Shown here: positions 1 to 9,958 of the stretch, in pieces
Layout: the number at the start of each line of letters is the position of its first letter
How positions within the stretch are numbered: position 1 is the stretch's first letter
Origin: Akebia trifoliata
Taxonomy: Eukaryota; Streptophyta; Magnoliopsida; Ranunculales; Lardizabalaceae
Assembly: GCA_017979445.1 (NCBI GenBank)
Contig: CM030711.1
Span: 18,430,922-18,494,921 of the forward strand
Direction: 5' to 3'
DNA: 64,000 bases
The notes under the pieces: generated by a model
What the model was told of the DNA's origin: nothing
The model's input: only the letters and a program-made list of their open reading frames with translations
Database searches by the model: none
Program-made: the position numbers and the translations under genes

Positions 1-1280
1 ATGGCATGGCGCAAGGTGATACACCGATCCGTGTGATGGCCAGGATTTTGATGGAACTCCCAGAACACGTTAGCATTGTGTCCAGCTGGCAAGGGATTAG
101 GTAAAGGTCGGGGTTGGATAGGGGTAAGAAGCCCTTTTTTCATCAATTTGTGAAGCGCTACAGTGAGACTCATCCCTAGATCGGTGAACTGACGCGGAGT
201 CCGAGGTTGACTTGGGTGAGCTTGGTTATTAGTCCGGGCTGGGGGTTGAGCTGGGGTAACTGAGGTATTGGCGATGTAAGTATGGTTGATGTTGGGTTTG
301 GGAACATATGGTTTCTTAGGCCTGTTATCTGAGGGGTTAGAAAGGATTCCAGAGGCAAACGCATCCTCAAGTTGGCTTCCTGCTTGCAACAAGGATTCAA
401 AGGTAGGGAGGTATTGGGCCACTAGGTGTTGAGCATATCCTTGAGAGAGGTTCTTTAGGATAATTGCTACTTGTTCCTTCTCCGAAGGTCTATCCCACAT
501 TTGAGAAGCCTTGGCTCTCCAGCGACCAATGAAATCAGTGAATGTCTCCCCATTTTTCTGTTTAGTTGCTTCCAAATCCCTTCTTGAAGTCTCAATCTCG
601 GTACTGTACTTATACTGATGCCAGAAGGCCTTTGACATGTTTTCCCATGTACCCACAGTAACTGGATCTTGAGACATTAGCCACCGTAGTGCTGATCCTG
701 ATAAAGTCCTTTGGAACAATAATGTCATCTGTTCGTCGCTGAGTCCCATAGTGCGCATGTTGGTAACATACACCTTAAGATGTGTTTTTGCACACCCTGT
801 CCCACAGAACTTGTCCATCTCAGGCATCACAAATTTTTCTGGCAAATGGATTCTAGGGATGCGATTCAAAGCTTCAATGCCTGCTGCGATTTCATCAATA
901 CCCTTTATACTCTTCATTGCTGACTCCAATTGAGACATCCTATTAGATAATGCCGAATTTTCATCAAAATGCTCTTCGTCTCCGTCGAGCTCGAAGACTT
1001 CACGTGGACGTTTCTCTTCAACCTTTTTTCCCTTTGGGTTACCTAAAGGAATTCCCGTCGATTCCGAGGTCTGTTCTAACATTTCCACCTTGCCTTTTAT
1101 ATTGCTGATATCATTGGCAAAGGCTGCCAAGATCTTACGGATCTCCGTGAGTTCAGATTCTGACGCCATCTCTGCTTGTTGACTTGGTACTGTGGTTCTT
1201 TCTAACCGACTGGACTTACGACTCCAACTAGGAGGTGGACGCTTGAGTTTAGGCGCAATGATAATCCTATATGACCCCAT
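1..1280 (-). CDS. gag: Gag polyprotein, N-terminal part (element A), cut by window edge
   Basis: Structural protein that forms the cytoplasmic virus-like particle of the retrotransposon. The ATG at 1280-1278 opens with MGSYR, as in element D. Next comes a charged, coiled-coil-like stretch (starting near the internal Met of MASESEL), and then the gag core with the motif TLSGSALRWLMSQDP. The sequence ends at the window edge just after the zinc-knuckle-like segment. D has C-x2-H-x5-H-x3-C there, while A has Trp for the first Cys (reads FWEFHQ), so nucleic-acid binding may be weakened. I saw no stop in the parts I translated, but I did not check every codon. It lies 131 bp downstream of ORF1. The family call is strong because of long identity with the gag of B and D. 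Confidence 0.8.
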   Translation of the reverse strand, partial: MGSYRIIIAPKLKRPPPSWSRKSSRLERTTVPSQQAEMASESELTEIRKILAAFANDISNIKGKVEMLEQTSESTGIPLGNPKGKKVEEKRPREVFELDGDEEHFDENSALSNRMSQLESAMKSIKGIDEIAAGIEALNRIPRIHLPEKFVMPEMDKFCGTGCAKTHLKVYVTNMRTMGLSDEQMTLLFQRTLSGSALRWLMSQDPVTVGTWENMSKAFWHQYKYSTEIETSRRDLEATKQKNGETFTDFIGRWRAKASQMWDRPSEKEQVAIILKNLSQGYAQHLVAQYLPTFESLLQAGSQLEDAFASGILSNPSDNRPKKPYVPKPNINHTYIANTSVTPAQPPARTNNQAHPSQPRTPRQFTDLGMSLTVALHKLMKKGLLTPIQPRPLPNPLPAGHNANVFWEFHQNPGHHTDRCITLRHA

Positions 1281-1411
1281 CAAAGGTAGATTTAGTCAAT
1301 TTCGATATTAACCCCTTGATAACATTTTTAAGAATCATTTTATTGAGGTTTGTGCACCAATCCATTAATTAATCCATTCACACAATGAGTATTTGAAAAG
1401 GAGATATTTAT

Positions 1412-2653
1412 TCAAAAAAGAAAGATAATTTTATTGAAAATGATTGACAATATGTTCTTATTAAAACATCTTTCAACAAATTGATTTGAACTATTTTTAC
1501 ATGGACGCTTGGTTTTGTCTTGATGGTCATCAGGATTGCTGTCAGGCTTGACCCTCTTGGTTCTAACAACTGGCTCTCTGAATTCTGCTGGTCCGTCCGG
1601 ATACCCTAAGGTGCGCTTGTTCCATGCTTTCTCGATGAGGTGTACTAACTTTTCAGTCAAAGGCTCGGGGGAAAAGAAAGCTTTGGGTTGAGATAAGGAT
1701 AACTCTATGGGTACATCATACTGTTCTGGGATCAAATTAGGATGGTAAAAAGATGTTTCTTCTAAACCCATCAGACGGACATAGTAGGATCCTTTGGTTC
1801 CTAGAACAGGGGGATCAGTCATCCACCAAGGGCACCTAAAACCGATATGACGAGCTAAGCGAGAGTCTAACCATTTACTCCAGGCTTTGACTGAGTTGTG
1901 ACGCACTAACAGGTTTCTCTTGGAGAAGTGTTCTGGCCCATATTCGAGGTTTGAGGGAACATCTACAATCTTAAGACGATCACAAAGCCACATATAGAGT
2001 AAGTGGGGACTTCCTTTGAAGCTTTCCCACTCACCATTTTTTATGGCATCTAGACCTGAGAAGGTTTCAGCTAAGATGAGGGGCACTGGGTTGGCTTTCC
2101 TCAAGAGTTGAGAGGCTAAATCTATGAAGGACTCAGGGATAGTTTGGCCATCACTATTAGAGGTCAGTATGTATTGGGCTAGGATTCCTAAGCATAATCG
2201 ATAGTCTCTAGTGGCTCGCCAGGCTTCTGGTTTTACATTGATAGGATGACTGCGGGAGCGGTACGGGCCCAGTAAAGGTACTAAATCCAGTCTCCCGTTA
2301 TGGATTAGGGCCTTGGCTTCTTCTTTGGAAATATTCAATCCTGTGGCGAGGGCACCAGAATATCCGGTCTTCAATGAGGGCCGGACTAGAGGTCCTGAAG
2401 TGGATATCCCCATAATACCACAAAAATCCTCGTGAGTAGGGCACAAGTGTATACGCCCAATGTGGAATATGTGAAGGTAGGGGTTCCATCGTTTAGCCAT
2501 AGCATGTAAGAGGTTCCAGTCTATCTCAAACTCATGGAAGTAAAGAGCACTCCTCAACATGAATCTCCCAAAATTGATCTTCTCTACAGGGTGCATCCCT
2601 ATGACGGTTGTTTTAACTAACTGATCGATTGGGTTATCGCCGGCGGCTAACAT
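1412..2653 (-). CDS. ORF1 protein upstream of gag (element A), plant-mobile-domain-like
   Basis: About 413 residues from the ATG at 2653. The frame is open a few codons further upstream, but only from a TTG. The protein is globular with no signal peptide or membrane segment. Readable landmarks are INFGRFMLRSALYFHEF near the start, LCPTHEDFCGIMGIS, LLGPYRSRSHPINVKPEAWR, LLYMWLCDRLKIV and CPWWMTDPPVLGTKGSYY. The layout resembles plant mobile domain / DUF7745-type proteins and the extra ORF1 of Ogre elements; its function is unknown. This is the only copy here without an internal stop. Compared with B and D, one T is missing close to the end, so the last residues switch frame: the normal ending near SSNQIC is replaced by a longer tail rich in Ile and Phe. 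Confidence 0.75.
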   Translation of the reverse strand: MLAAGDNPIDQLVKTTVIGMHPVEKINFGRFMLRSALYFHEFEIDWNLLHAMAKRWNPYLHIFHIGRIHLCPTHEDFCGIMGISTSGPLVRPSLKTGYSGALATGLNISKEEAKALIHNGRLDLVPLLGPYRSRSHPINVKPEAWRATRDYRLCLGILAQYILTSNSDGQTIPESFIDLASQLLRKANPVPLILAETFSGLDAIKNGEWESFKGSPHLLYMWLCDRLKIVDVPSNLEYGPEHFSKRNLLVRHNSVKAWSKWLDSRLARHIGFRCPWWMTDPPVLGTKGSYYVRLMGLEETSFYHPNLIPEQYDVPIELSLSQPKAFFSPEPLTEKLVHLIEKAWNKRTLGYPDGPAEFREPVVRTKRVKPDSNPDDHQDKTKRPCKNSSNQFVERCFNKNILSIIFNKIIFLF

Positions 2654-3296
2654 CCTGGTTTGACACAAAAGAGGATTTTAGTACTCTTCCAATGGTCCAT
2701 GTAAAAGATTAATTTATTTTCTTTTGGAAAATTTCATTCTTATGGAAAATATTTTCTGGAAAATGTTTCTTCTAAAGAACACTTCTTTTGGAAAATAATC
2801 TTTTTTGAAAAATATTTTCTTTCTCTTCTTTGAAATTCGATTTCCATTTTGATTTAACTGGCCCGATCCATCATGATTGTTGGATCTGGATGGAATGGGT
2901 CATTATTGTAAAAGAATGGATTCTTTACTGGGTCGGTGCACCCGTTTTAATTTTCAAAAATAAAATTTCTTTGATCCTTGAGGACAATCATACACTTTGA
3001 TCTCATCATTCACATCACTCACATACATTCATCCAACAACAGGCATTCATTCAATAAACAACCAGGGAACACCCACGATAAGTTCGAGTCGTGACCTATG
3101 GGGAAGGTTTCTACACTCTAAGCTTACTACGTGCAATGCATTTTTATCTGCCCACCCTTGCCCAAGCACAGCTATATACCTTTCGATACGTGGTGACATG
3201 GTTTGATATACCGTATAGGTGATAATCTAAAACCTCAATTCACTTCTCTGAAGCCAAAAACAGCCAGTTTGATCTCCAGTTGAGAGATGGCGCACA

Positions 3297-3638
3297 ATGC
3301 TGAGCAAGGGCCCACTTAAATACCTCTCGTCTAGAATAGACGTAGTCTATCCCTCTCGTACAGTAGGGTACAGCCGGGCAAGATCTTGCTTAGGCACCGG
3401 TTTTGACCAAGAAGTGCAATTAATATACTTAGATTACCTTTTATACCTACGGGTACGAGTCAAGAGTTGTAGCTTTCATAAATGGTTTGGCATCCCACGA
3501 GGGGACCGACCACGTACTAGTACTACGTTGGCAATCGGGACATGTGACTGTGTGGCTTACAATAGGACAAAGGCTCAGGTCACCCCAGCATGGGTGCATC
3601 AATATGTCTCTCAGAATCACCTAATCAGACGGTATTGA
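3297..3638 (+). CDS. Conserved antisense ORF in the leader (element A), 113 codons
   Basis: This is an open frame on the strand opposite to the element, starting MLSKGPLKYLSSRIDVVY and ending NHLIRRY. The same ORF of exactly the same length is present in element C (41729-42070). In D it is cut by a CGA-to-TGA change at 61792-61794. By eye A and C differ at about 16 bases in this ORF, of which about half are silent; that is more silent change than expected without constraint, but the numbers are small. The protein is basic, with no family I recognise. Antisense ORFs are known in some Tat-type retrotransposons, but I cannot tell whether this one is expressed. Confidence 0.35.
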   Translation: MLSKGPLKYLSSRIDVVYPSRTVGYSRARSCLGTGFDQEVQLIYLDYLLYLRVRVKSCSFHKWFGIPRGDRPRTSTTLAIGTCDCVAYNRTKAQVTPAWVHQYVSQNHLIRRY

Positions 3639-3775
3639 TGCCCCAGTTCGATATACCCTAAGGTACGTGACTGGAGTTGTGGGTTTCATGAATGACGTCA
3701 CATCTCCAAAGAGACCGGGCCACGCACTAGTGCCACGTTGGCTAAATGGGACGTGTAAGTGAGTAAAGCAGTAAA
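3420..3775 (-). repeat. Diverged tandem duplication in the leader
   Basis: Two neighbouring segments (about 3450-3590 and 3650-3770) share an ordered set of words, including CACGTACTAGTACTACGTTGG against CACGCACTAGTGCCACGTTGG, each followed by a GGGAC-TGT motif. The same pair is present in C (about 41850-42200) and D (about 61760-62095), so the duplication predates the copies. Confidence 0.6.
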
Positions 3776-6012
3776 CGTGCATGTGGTGTGTGCAAAGTAC
3801 GGTGGGGTGTGCCCGGGGCCTTTTCAAACCAATGGGCCCATGGGTCCAATCAAGCCAATCATTATAACATGAATTATATGAATATTTAATTGCAATAAAC
3901 ACTATCCTAATCACATGAATACTTAATCAAGATCAAAACCATTTAAATCACATGATTAAAGATGAGCATATCAAGCATATAGCAAGCATTTAATCCAATA
4001 TTATTTCCTTATGTATTCCAATCGAGGGTTATTTCGGATGGCCCAAAATGATTCGAAATCTCAAGGGATATCTTATTGAGGATATAACAATGATTGAAAA
4101 GACCGTGTTTTTTTTTTTTTTTAGAAAACAAGTTAATTTTAATCCAAGGAATTTTATGGAGCAAAAACCCAAAACAAACAGATATACCCCCTATGTTGAT
4201 GTCGGCAACATTCAAGACTTGATTTTTTTATTTTTCTTTTGAAAATATTTTTTTTTTATCAATTTAAGGACTTGATGGAGATATTATTCGACGTAAGTTA
4301 AACCCCTTAATTGATAGAAAATTGCCCAAAAATTGTACTATTTTTGCGGAATCAAATTTTAAATCAAAATTGTTAGATCGATATTTCCCAATTGAGAAAA
4401 ATCTGCAAAAATAGAAGAATAGATCGGGCAATGATTTGATGCAACAACATTATGTGATTGTTTTTTTTTTTTTTTTGTGGAACCAATAGGTGCTTAGCAG
4501 CCATCCCCGTTGTGATATGTTGCGATCATTGTTGCTGTAAAGAAAGCTGATTATCCATTTCGTTCTACCATCTCCCGTTCAATCAATATTCGGCCATTAA
4601 TAATTTTTGATTATCCACAACCGAGGGCAACATGGAAAAAAAAAATCCGAAATCTCACAAAGCCATTCAAGAAGAGAGTCGAGAGAGCATGTAACGATGT
4701 AAAACAAAACTCATAGAATCTCTTGGTGACCCATCTGTCACATTAACTTGCTGGAGAGATCAAAAAAAACTTTAATTCGGTAATAATTTCCTCCAATAAG
4801 CTGATTTAAATCCAATATCCGAGACGAAAAAGTTCTTCCTGAAATGTCCCTTTGAGTTTTTTGTTTGAAAACCAATAAAACGAAAATCGAATTCATCTCT
4901 ACCAAGAATATTGTACTCCACGTCGAGATCAAAAGAAAACCTGAACCATAACTGATTGATCGACAGAGGAAAGAGACAAGGAAAAAGAAACGCAGCCATT
5001 AAAACCGAGAGAAAAAAAAAAGTCATTAAAAACCGAGAGGCAAGATGATGTTCGACTGAAAAGAAGCATAGAGGTGGAGATTGAAATCGAGTTGATTCAT
5101 GCAACCTTTGATTTTCGTTGAATATCTCATCCCACAGAGGAAATCGCACCATCGGTCAGCCCTTTTTGTTCGTAGTTATCCGCTTGATCAATGAACAATA
5201 GGATGAGAACGAACTCGTACAGCAGATCTCTCCGTCGATTGAGATTTACAAACCTAAATAGGGGTTAAGAACACTTGGGAGGTCGATTCCTCTGTTGAGG
5301 CCGTCAGGAGCAAATGGGGAAGAAGACGATGGATTCTCCTTATTTTTTTTAGAAAAAACTGTTTTAAAAGGTTAAAAGAAATAAATAAGTACAAAGGTTT
5401 TTTTTTTTTTACTACCAACACCCCATTGAATTTCGTTGGGCTTACATAGTCCAAATTGACTTGTACTAGAGCCACATCATCAAAGGCTGCTGTTGGCAGG
5501 AATTGAAAATTTTTTCTTTGTAATTTTTATTCTTTGAAATTCTGTATGCTGCCCATGGGCAGCATATATTGCCTATAAAAAACATCTAAAAGGAAATTGA
5601 AAAACAACTAACTAAAAAAAGTTAAATGTCGAACATGTTTCCCTTTTTTCCCCTTTTTAAAAAAAAAAAATATATCCTTTGTTATCCAAACATAGATCGA
5701 CATTAATAAAAAAAATCCTTTTCATTCCATTATTCCATCCTCAACAATTATCTGTTGAAATTTGGTATTATTATTTAAAGTCACCCTAAGTGACTCTCGA
5801 CTGAACTATATAAGAATAATAACATGCCAGATTAACATAACCACAACCGTACCAAAATTAATGATTGGACCCACCAATTAAATAAAAAAAAATCGATTAT
5901 ATAAAAAAAAAAAAAAAAAAAAAAAGCTAACTAAAAATTAAATAAATAAAATAAAAACTAGGTTATTAGCACTATTCCCATACTTGGGGTTTTTCAAGTT
6001 TGATCCTCAACG

Positions 6013-6030
6013 TCCCCAGCGGAGTCGCCA
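6013..6030 (-). promoter_or_regulatory. Primer-binding site, tRNA-Arg type (element A)
   Basis: On the minus strand the sequence TGGCGACTCCGCTGGGGA begins one base after the LTR's terminal CA. A primer-binding site starts with TGG because the tRNA 3' end is CCA. Ogre elements are reported to use tRNA-Arg with this kind of sequence. It fixes the inner end of the LTR and the direction of the element. Confidence 0.8.
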
Positions 6031-6635
6031 CTGAAAGCGCCCTCGATCCGCGGGGTGCGCGGATCCGCTTTTGACTCTTGAGGTTTGGGAGTCGCCACCT
6101 AGTTATTGTGGTCTAGGAACCAAACTGACTCTAATATAGATAAAAGGAACTAATCTACCATAAAAAATCTGAATTCGGGGATCAAGTTACGGGGTTGGAA
6201 GGTGTTAGGCACCAACCCCGCCCGGCCAAAGTCGGTCTCTACTAACTTCCCAAGTAAATTACATTGCTAAAACCTAGATAAAAAAATAAAAATAAAAATA
6301 AAAATTTACCTTTCCGATGACAAGGACTTGGTTCCCTCAGATCTGACAAAAAGAGCTCCTTGTACCGTGCTTCCTTGCTTCGTTCTGTTTCCGGATTTGA
6401 CTTCGGATCTCTGAGGCAAGGTATCTCCTTGTTTTTGAATCTGAACTCTTCAAATTCGTTGCGGATTTGGGGATGTTTTTAGAAGGCTTTTGGGTGTTTT
6501 CTAGACTAAAATTGAAGGAGGGATGTTAGTTAAGGAGTTGGGGCTCCAAAACTAGGGTTTATGGGGCTAGGGGAGCTTCTAGACCTACTTCTCTTAGGGT
6601 TTATAATTTGATACGAAAATAGGGTGTGAGCACCT

Positions 6636-6645
6636 CTATTTATAG
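6636..6645 (-). promoter_or_regulatory. TATA box of the LTR promoter (element A)
   Basis: CTATAAATAG on the minus strand, a canonical plant TATA box. It is conserved in position in all complete LTRs here, for example 54676-54685 (+) in the solo LTR and about 44080-44090 (-) in C. Transcription would start roughly 30 bp downstream, towards the primer-binding site. Confidence 0.65.
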
Positions 6646-6878
6646 ATGTTTTTAGGGGTTGATTTGGATAGAGTTAGTGTTTAATTAGAGATCTTTTAAT
6701 TAGAGTTGTGTTTTAGTTAAAATTGTTTTAGGTAGAATTGTGTTTTAATTAGAATTGTTTTAGGTAGAATTGTGTTTTAATTCAAATTGTTTTAGGTAGA
6801 ATTATTTTTAAGTTAGAACTCTATTACATAGAGTTATTATTTAATTAGATCTCTATTATGACTTTTGGTCTTATTTGA

Positions 6879-7010
6879 TTGACTTTTAATGTTTTGACTT
6901 TAGTCTTAATTGATTGACTTTCAATATCTTGACTGCGGTCTTGCTTAATTGACTTTTAATTTTGACTTTAGTCTCACTTGATTGACTTTAATACCTTGAC
7001 TTTAGTCTTG
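6879..7010 (-). promoter_or_regulatory. Cluster of TTGACT (W-box-like) repeats in U3
   Basis: Degenerate tandem units of about 35-38 bp each carry TTGACTT, about eight in this LTR, 240-370 bp upstream of the TATA box. TTGAC[CT] is the WRKY-factor W-box core. The same cluster is present in every LTR that includes this region (for example 54330-54480). Confidence 0.45.
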
Positions 7011-7795
7011 CTTGATTTACTTTTAATTTTTGGAGAAGGCCCTTCCATTATTTCTTTAATTCTTTGGCCCCCCAAATGGAGGGGTCCTTAAAGAAATATC
7101 TCACGAACCCTCAATAATTTTGCCTGAGAGTCCGATTAATCGATTTTTTAGGTTCAAAATTTTAAATTAATTTCATTAATGTTTAAATTTAATTATTTAA
7201 TGTTTTATTTATTAATTTCGAATTTTTTAATTATGAAAATTGTGAAATTACCATTTTGCCCCCGGAGAGGACTTTTCACGTTTCAAGTCGATTTTTAATG
7301 TTCTAAGATGTTTTAGAATCGGTTTTTCGTAAGGAATTCAATGAGAATGTTGGTTTGTGTCATTTATGAAAAATTTTATGTGAACTTTATGAGGGGCATT
7401 TTCGTAATTTTGTCAAATTCTGTTAAAATTGGTGAAATGATTTATTTGGTTCCGATTTGTTATTTTATGGGTTTGAGAGAGTTTTCCTAAGCGTAACGTA
7501 GGCTCTAGGGTTATTTTGAGGTTAGGGGTATTTTGGTAATTTGGTAATTTTTAGTGATTTTTATCGTGAAGCTTCTTTTTGGTTTGCAAGATGATGATTT
7601 CTATGTTTCTGGGGTCGTATTTTCCTAGCGTAGCGTGGTTTCTAAGGTTTTGTCAATTCGAGATACCTCATCTGGATTTCTGAAACAAATCTGGTAATAA
7701 AGTAAAGCAATGGAATACACATCCATCATTGGGAATCCTTGCAATCGGGTTGACGAGTTGATTAATCAGGCGGATGCAAAAATGGGGTGTCTACA

Positions 7796-8578
7796 CTAAG
7801 CGAGATCTTGCCCCGCTGTACCCTACTGTACGAGGGGGATAGACTACGTCTATTCTAGACGAGAGGTATTTAAGTGGGCCCTTGCTCAGCATTGTGCGCC
7901 ACCTCTCAACTGGAGATCAAACTGGCTGTTTTTGGCTTCAGAGAAGTGAGTTGAGGTTTTGGATTATCACCTATACGGTATATCAAACCAAGTCACCACG
8001 TATCGAGAGGTATATAGGTGTGCTTGGGCAAGGGTGGCCAGATAAAAATGCATTGCACGTAGTAAGCTTAGAGTCTAGAAACCTTTCCCGTAGGTCACGA
8101 CTCGAACTTATCGTGGGTGTTCCCGGGTTATTCATTGAATGGAACCGTATGAGTGTATGTGAATGATGTGAATGATGAGATCAGAGTGTATGATTGTCCT
8201 CAAGAATCAAAAATTTTATTTTTGGAAATTAAAATGGGTGCACCAACCCAATAAAGAATCCATTATTTTATAATAATGACCCAGTCCATCCCGATCCAAC
8301 AACCATGGTGGGCTGGGCCATTGAAATTGAAATAGAAATCAAATTTTCTAAGAAAAAATGGTTCACGAAGGGAAAGTATTTTTCAGAAAAAGTGTTTTTC
8401 CAAAATAAGTGTTTTCCAGCAAAAGTGTTATTCTCTAGAAAAATATTTTCCAAGAAAAAATGTTTTCTAGAAAATATTTTCCATAAGAACAAGATTTTTC
8501 AAAAGAAAATAAAGAGAAAATTTATATTTTACATAGACCTTGGAAGAGTACTAAAATACCCTTTTGTGTCAAACCAGG
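7796..8578 (+). other. Leader remnant of element B
   Basis: This is the reverse complement of the conserved leader zone of A, C and D, starting in the middle of that zone at CTAAGCGAGATCTTGCC. About 8330-8540 repeats the GGAAAATATTTTC-type short palindromes that precede ORF1 in every copy. There is no sense gene. The open frames in it are products of low-complexity A/T-rich sequence. Confidence 0.7.
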
Positions 8579-9760
8579 ATGCTAGTCGCAGGCAATAACC
8601 CAATCGATCAGTTAATCAAAACAACCGTCGTAGGGATGCACCCTATAGAGAAGATCAATTTTGGGAGATTCATGTTGAGGAGTGCTCTTTACTTCCACGA
8701 GTTTGAGATAGACTTGAACCTCTTACATATTATGGCTAAGCGATGAAACTCCTATCTTCATATATTCCATATGGGGTATATGCACTTGTGCCCTACTCAC
8801 GAGGATTTTTGTGGCATCATGGGGATATCCACTTCAGGACCTCTAGTCAGGCCCTCATTAAAGACCGGATATTCTGGTGACCTCGTCACAAGATTAAACA
8901 TTTCCAAGGAAGAAGCCAAGGCCTTAGTTAATAACGGGATATTGGACTTAGTGCCTTTACTGGGCCCGTATCGTTCCCGCAGTCACCCTATCAATGTAAA
9001 ACCTGAAGCCTGGCGAGCTACTAGAGATTATCGATTGTGCATAGGAATCTTAACCCAATACATATTGACCTCCAATAGTGATGGCCAAACTATCCTTGAG
9101 TCCTTCATAGATATAGCCTCTCAACTCTCAAGGAAAGCCAACCCGGTACCTCTCATCCTAACTGAAACTTTCTCGGGTTTAGATACCATAAAAAATGGTG
9201 AGCGGGAAAGCTTTAAAGGAAGCCCCTACTTACTCTATATGTGGCTTTGTGATCGTTTCAAAATCGTAGATGTTCCCTCAAATCTCGAATATGGGCCAGA
9301 ACACTTTTTCAAGAGAAACCTTTTAGTGCGTCACAACTCAGTTAAAGCTTGGAGCAAATGGTTAGACTCTCGTCTTGCCTGTCATATCGATTTTAAGTAC
9401 CCTTGGTGGATGACTGATCCCCCTGTTCTAGGAACCAAAGGATCCTACTATGTCCGTTTGATCGGTTTAGAAGAAATATCTTTTTACCATCCTAATCTGA
9501 TCCCAGAACAGTACGACGTACCTATAGAGTTATCTTTACCTCAGCACAAAGTTTTCTTGCCCCCCGAGCCTTTGATTGAAAAGTTAGTACACTTCATTGA
9601 GAAAGCTTGGAACAAGCGCTCCTTAGGGTATCCAGACGGACCAGCAGAATTCAAAGAGCCAGTTGTTAGAGCCAAGAGGGTCAAGCCTGACAACAATCCA
9701 AATGACCATGAAGACAAAGCCAAGCGTCCATATAAAAATAGTTCAAGTGAAATTTGTTGA
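8579..9760 (+). pseudogene. ORF1 pseudogene (element B)
   Basis: This is the same ORF1 as in A and D, starting at the ATG at 8579 (MLVAGNNPIDQL). The frame is stopped by TGA at 8744-8746, where A has the Trp of MAKRWNPY. From about 8771 it is open again to the normal end (SSSEIC) at 9760. The function is unknown; it belongs to the plant-mobile-domain-like ORF1 group. The single nonsense change is G to A. A very short first product of 55 residues is all that could be made from the ATG. Confidence 0.8.
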
Positions 9761-9958
9761 AAGATATTTTTAATAAGAACATTTATTTGTCAATCATTTT
9801 CAATAAAGTTATTTTTCTTTCAAATAAATATTGATTTCTTCTTTGAATGTTCATTATGTGAATGGATTAATTAATGGATTGGTGCCCAAACCTCAATAAA
9901 GTGATTCTTTAAAATGTTATCAAGAGGGTAATACTGAAATTGACTAAATCTACCTTTG

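Larger units (their letters stand above)
2654..6012 (-). other. Leader (5' untranslated region) of element A
   Basis: Between ORF1 and the primer-binding site there is no sense gene. Three zones can be told apart by comparison with other copies. Zone 1, about 2690-2840, is full of short palindromes of the GGAAAATATTTTC kind. Zone 2, about 2990-3900, is highly conserved in A, C and D (and partly in B); it carries a diverged tandem duplication and antisense ORFs. Zone 3, about 4060-6010, differs completely between A, C and D and contains poly-A/T runs and no recognisable gene. Confidence 0.7.
1..7795 (-). mobile_element. Element A: Tat/Ogre-like LTR retrotransposon, 5' half
   Basis: Read on the minus strand this is a 5' LTR (7795-6032), a primer-binding site (6030-6013), a leader of about 3.4 kb, ORF1 and the start of gag, which runs off the left edge. 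ORF order and primer-binding site match the Ogre/Tat branch of Ty3/Gypsy elements. The LTR's outer end abuts CTAAG, which continues the leader of element B, so A appears to be inserted in B. If so, CTAAG should also flank A's far end outside the window. A is the least damaged copy where it can be compared: its ORF1 has no internal stop, unlike those of B and D. Confidence 0.85.
6032..7795 (-). repeat. 5' LTR of element A (1764 bp)
   Basis: Read on the minus strand it begins TGTAGACACCCCATTTTTGC and ends GGATCGAGGGCGCTTTCA, the TG...CA form of an LTR. The same ends recur in the LTRs of E, F, C and the solo LTR. Inside are TTGACT-rich tandem repeats (about 6879-7010) and a TATA box (6636-6645). 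A near-palindrome at about 7068-7093 (GGCCCCC...GGGGTCC) is perfect in several other copies but has one mismatch here. Confidence 0.9.

Noticed and set aside
2997..3206. 69-codon antisense ORF (also at 41429-41638 and in part at 61315-61542)
   Set aside because: Six of seven base differences between A and C change the protein, which is what an unconstrained frame would show.
4772..5152. 126-codon minus-strand frame in the leader of A
   Set aside because: No domain, absent from the leaders of C and D, and composed of A/T-rich sequence.
7068..7093. GGACCCC...GGGGTCC palindrome in the LTR as a terminator
   Set aside because: It lies in U3, upstream of the TATA box, so it is not in the main transcript at its 5' end. 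Mismatches in A and B are not compensated.
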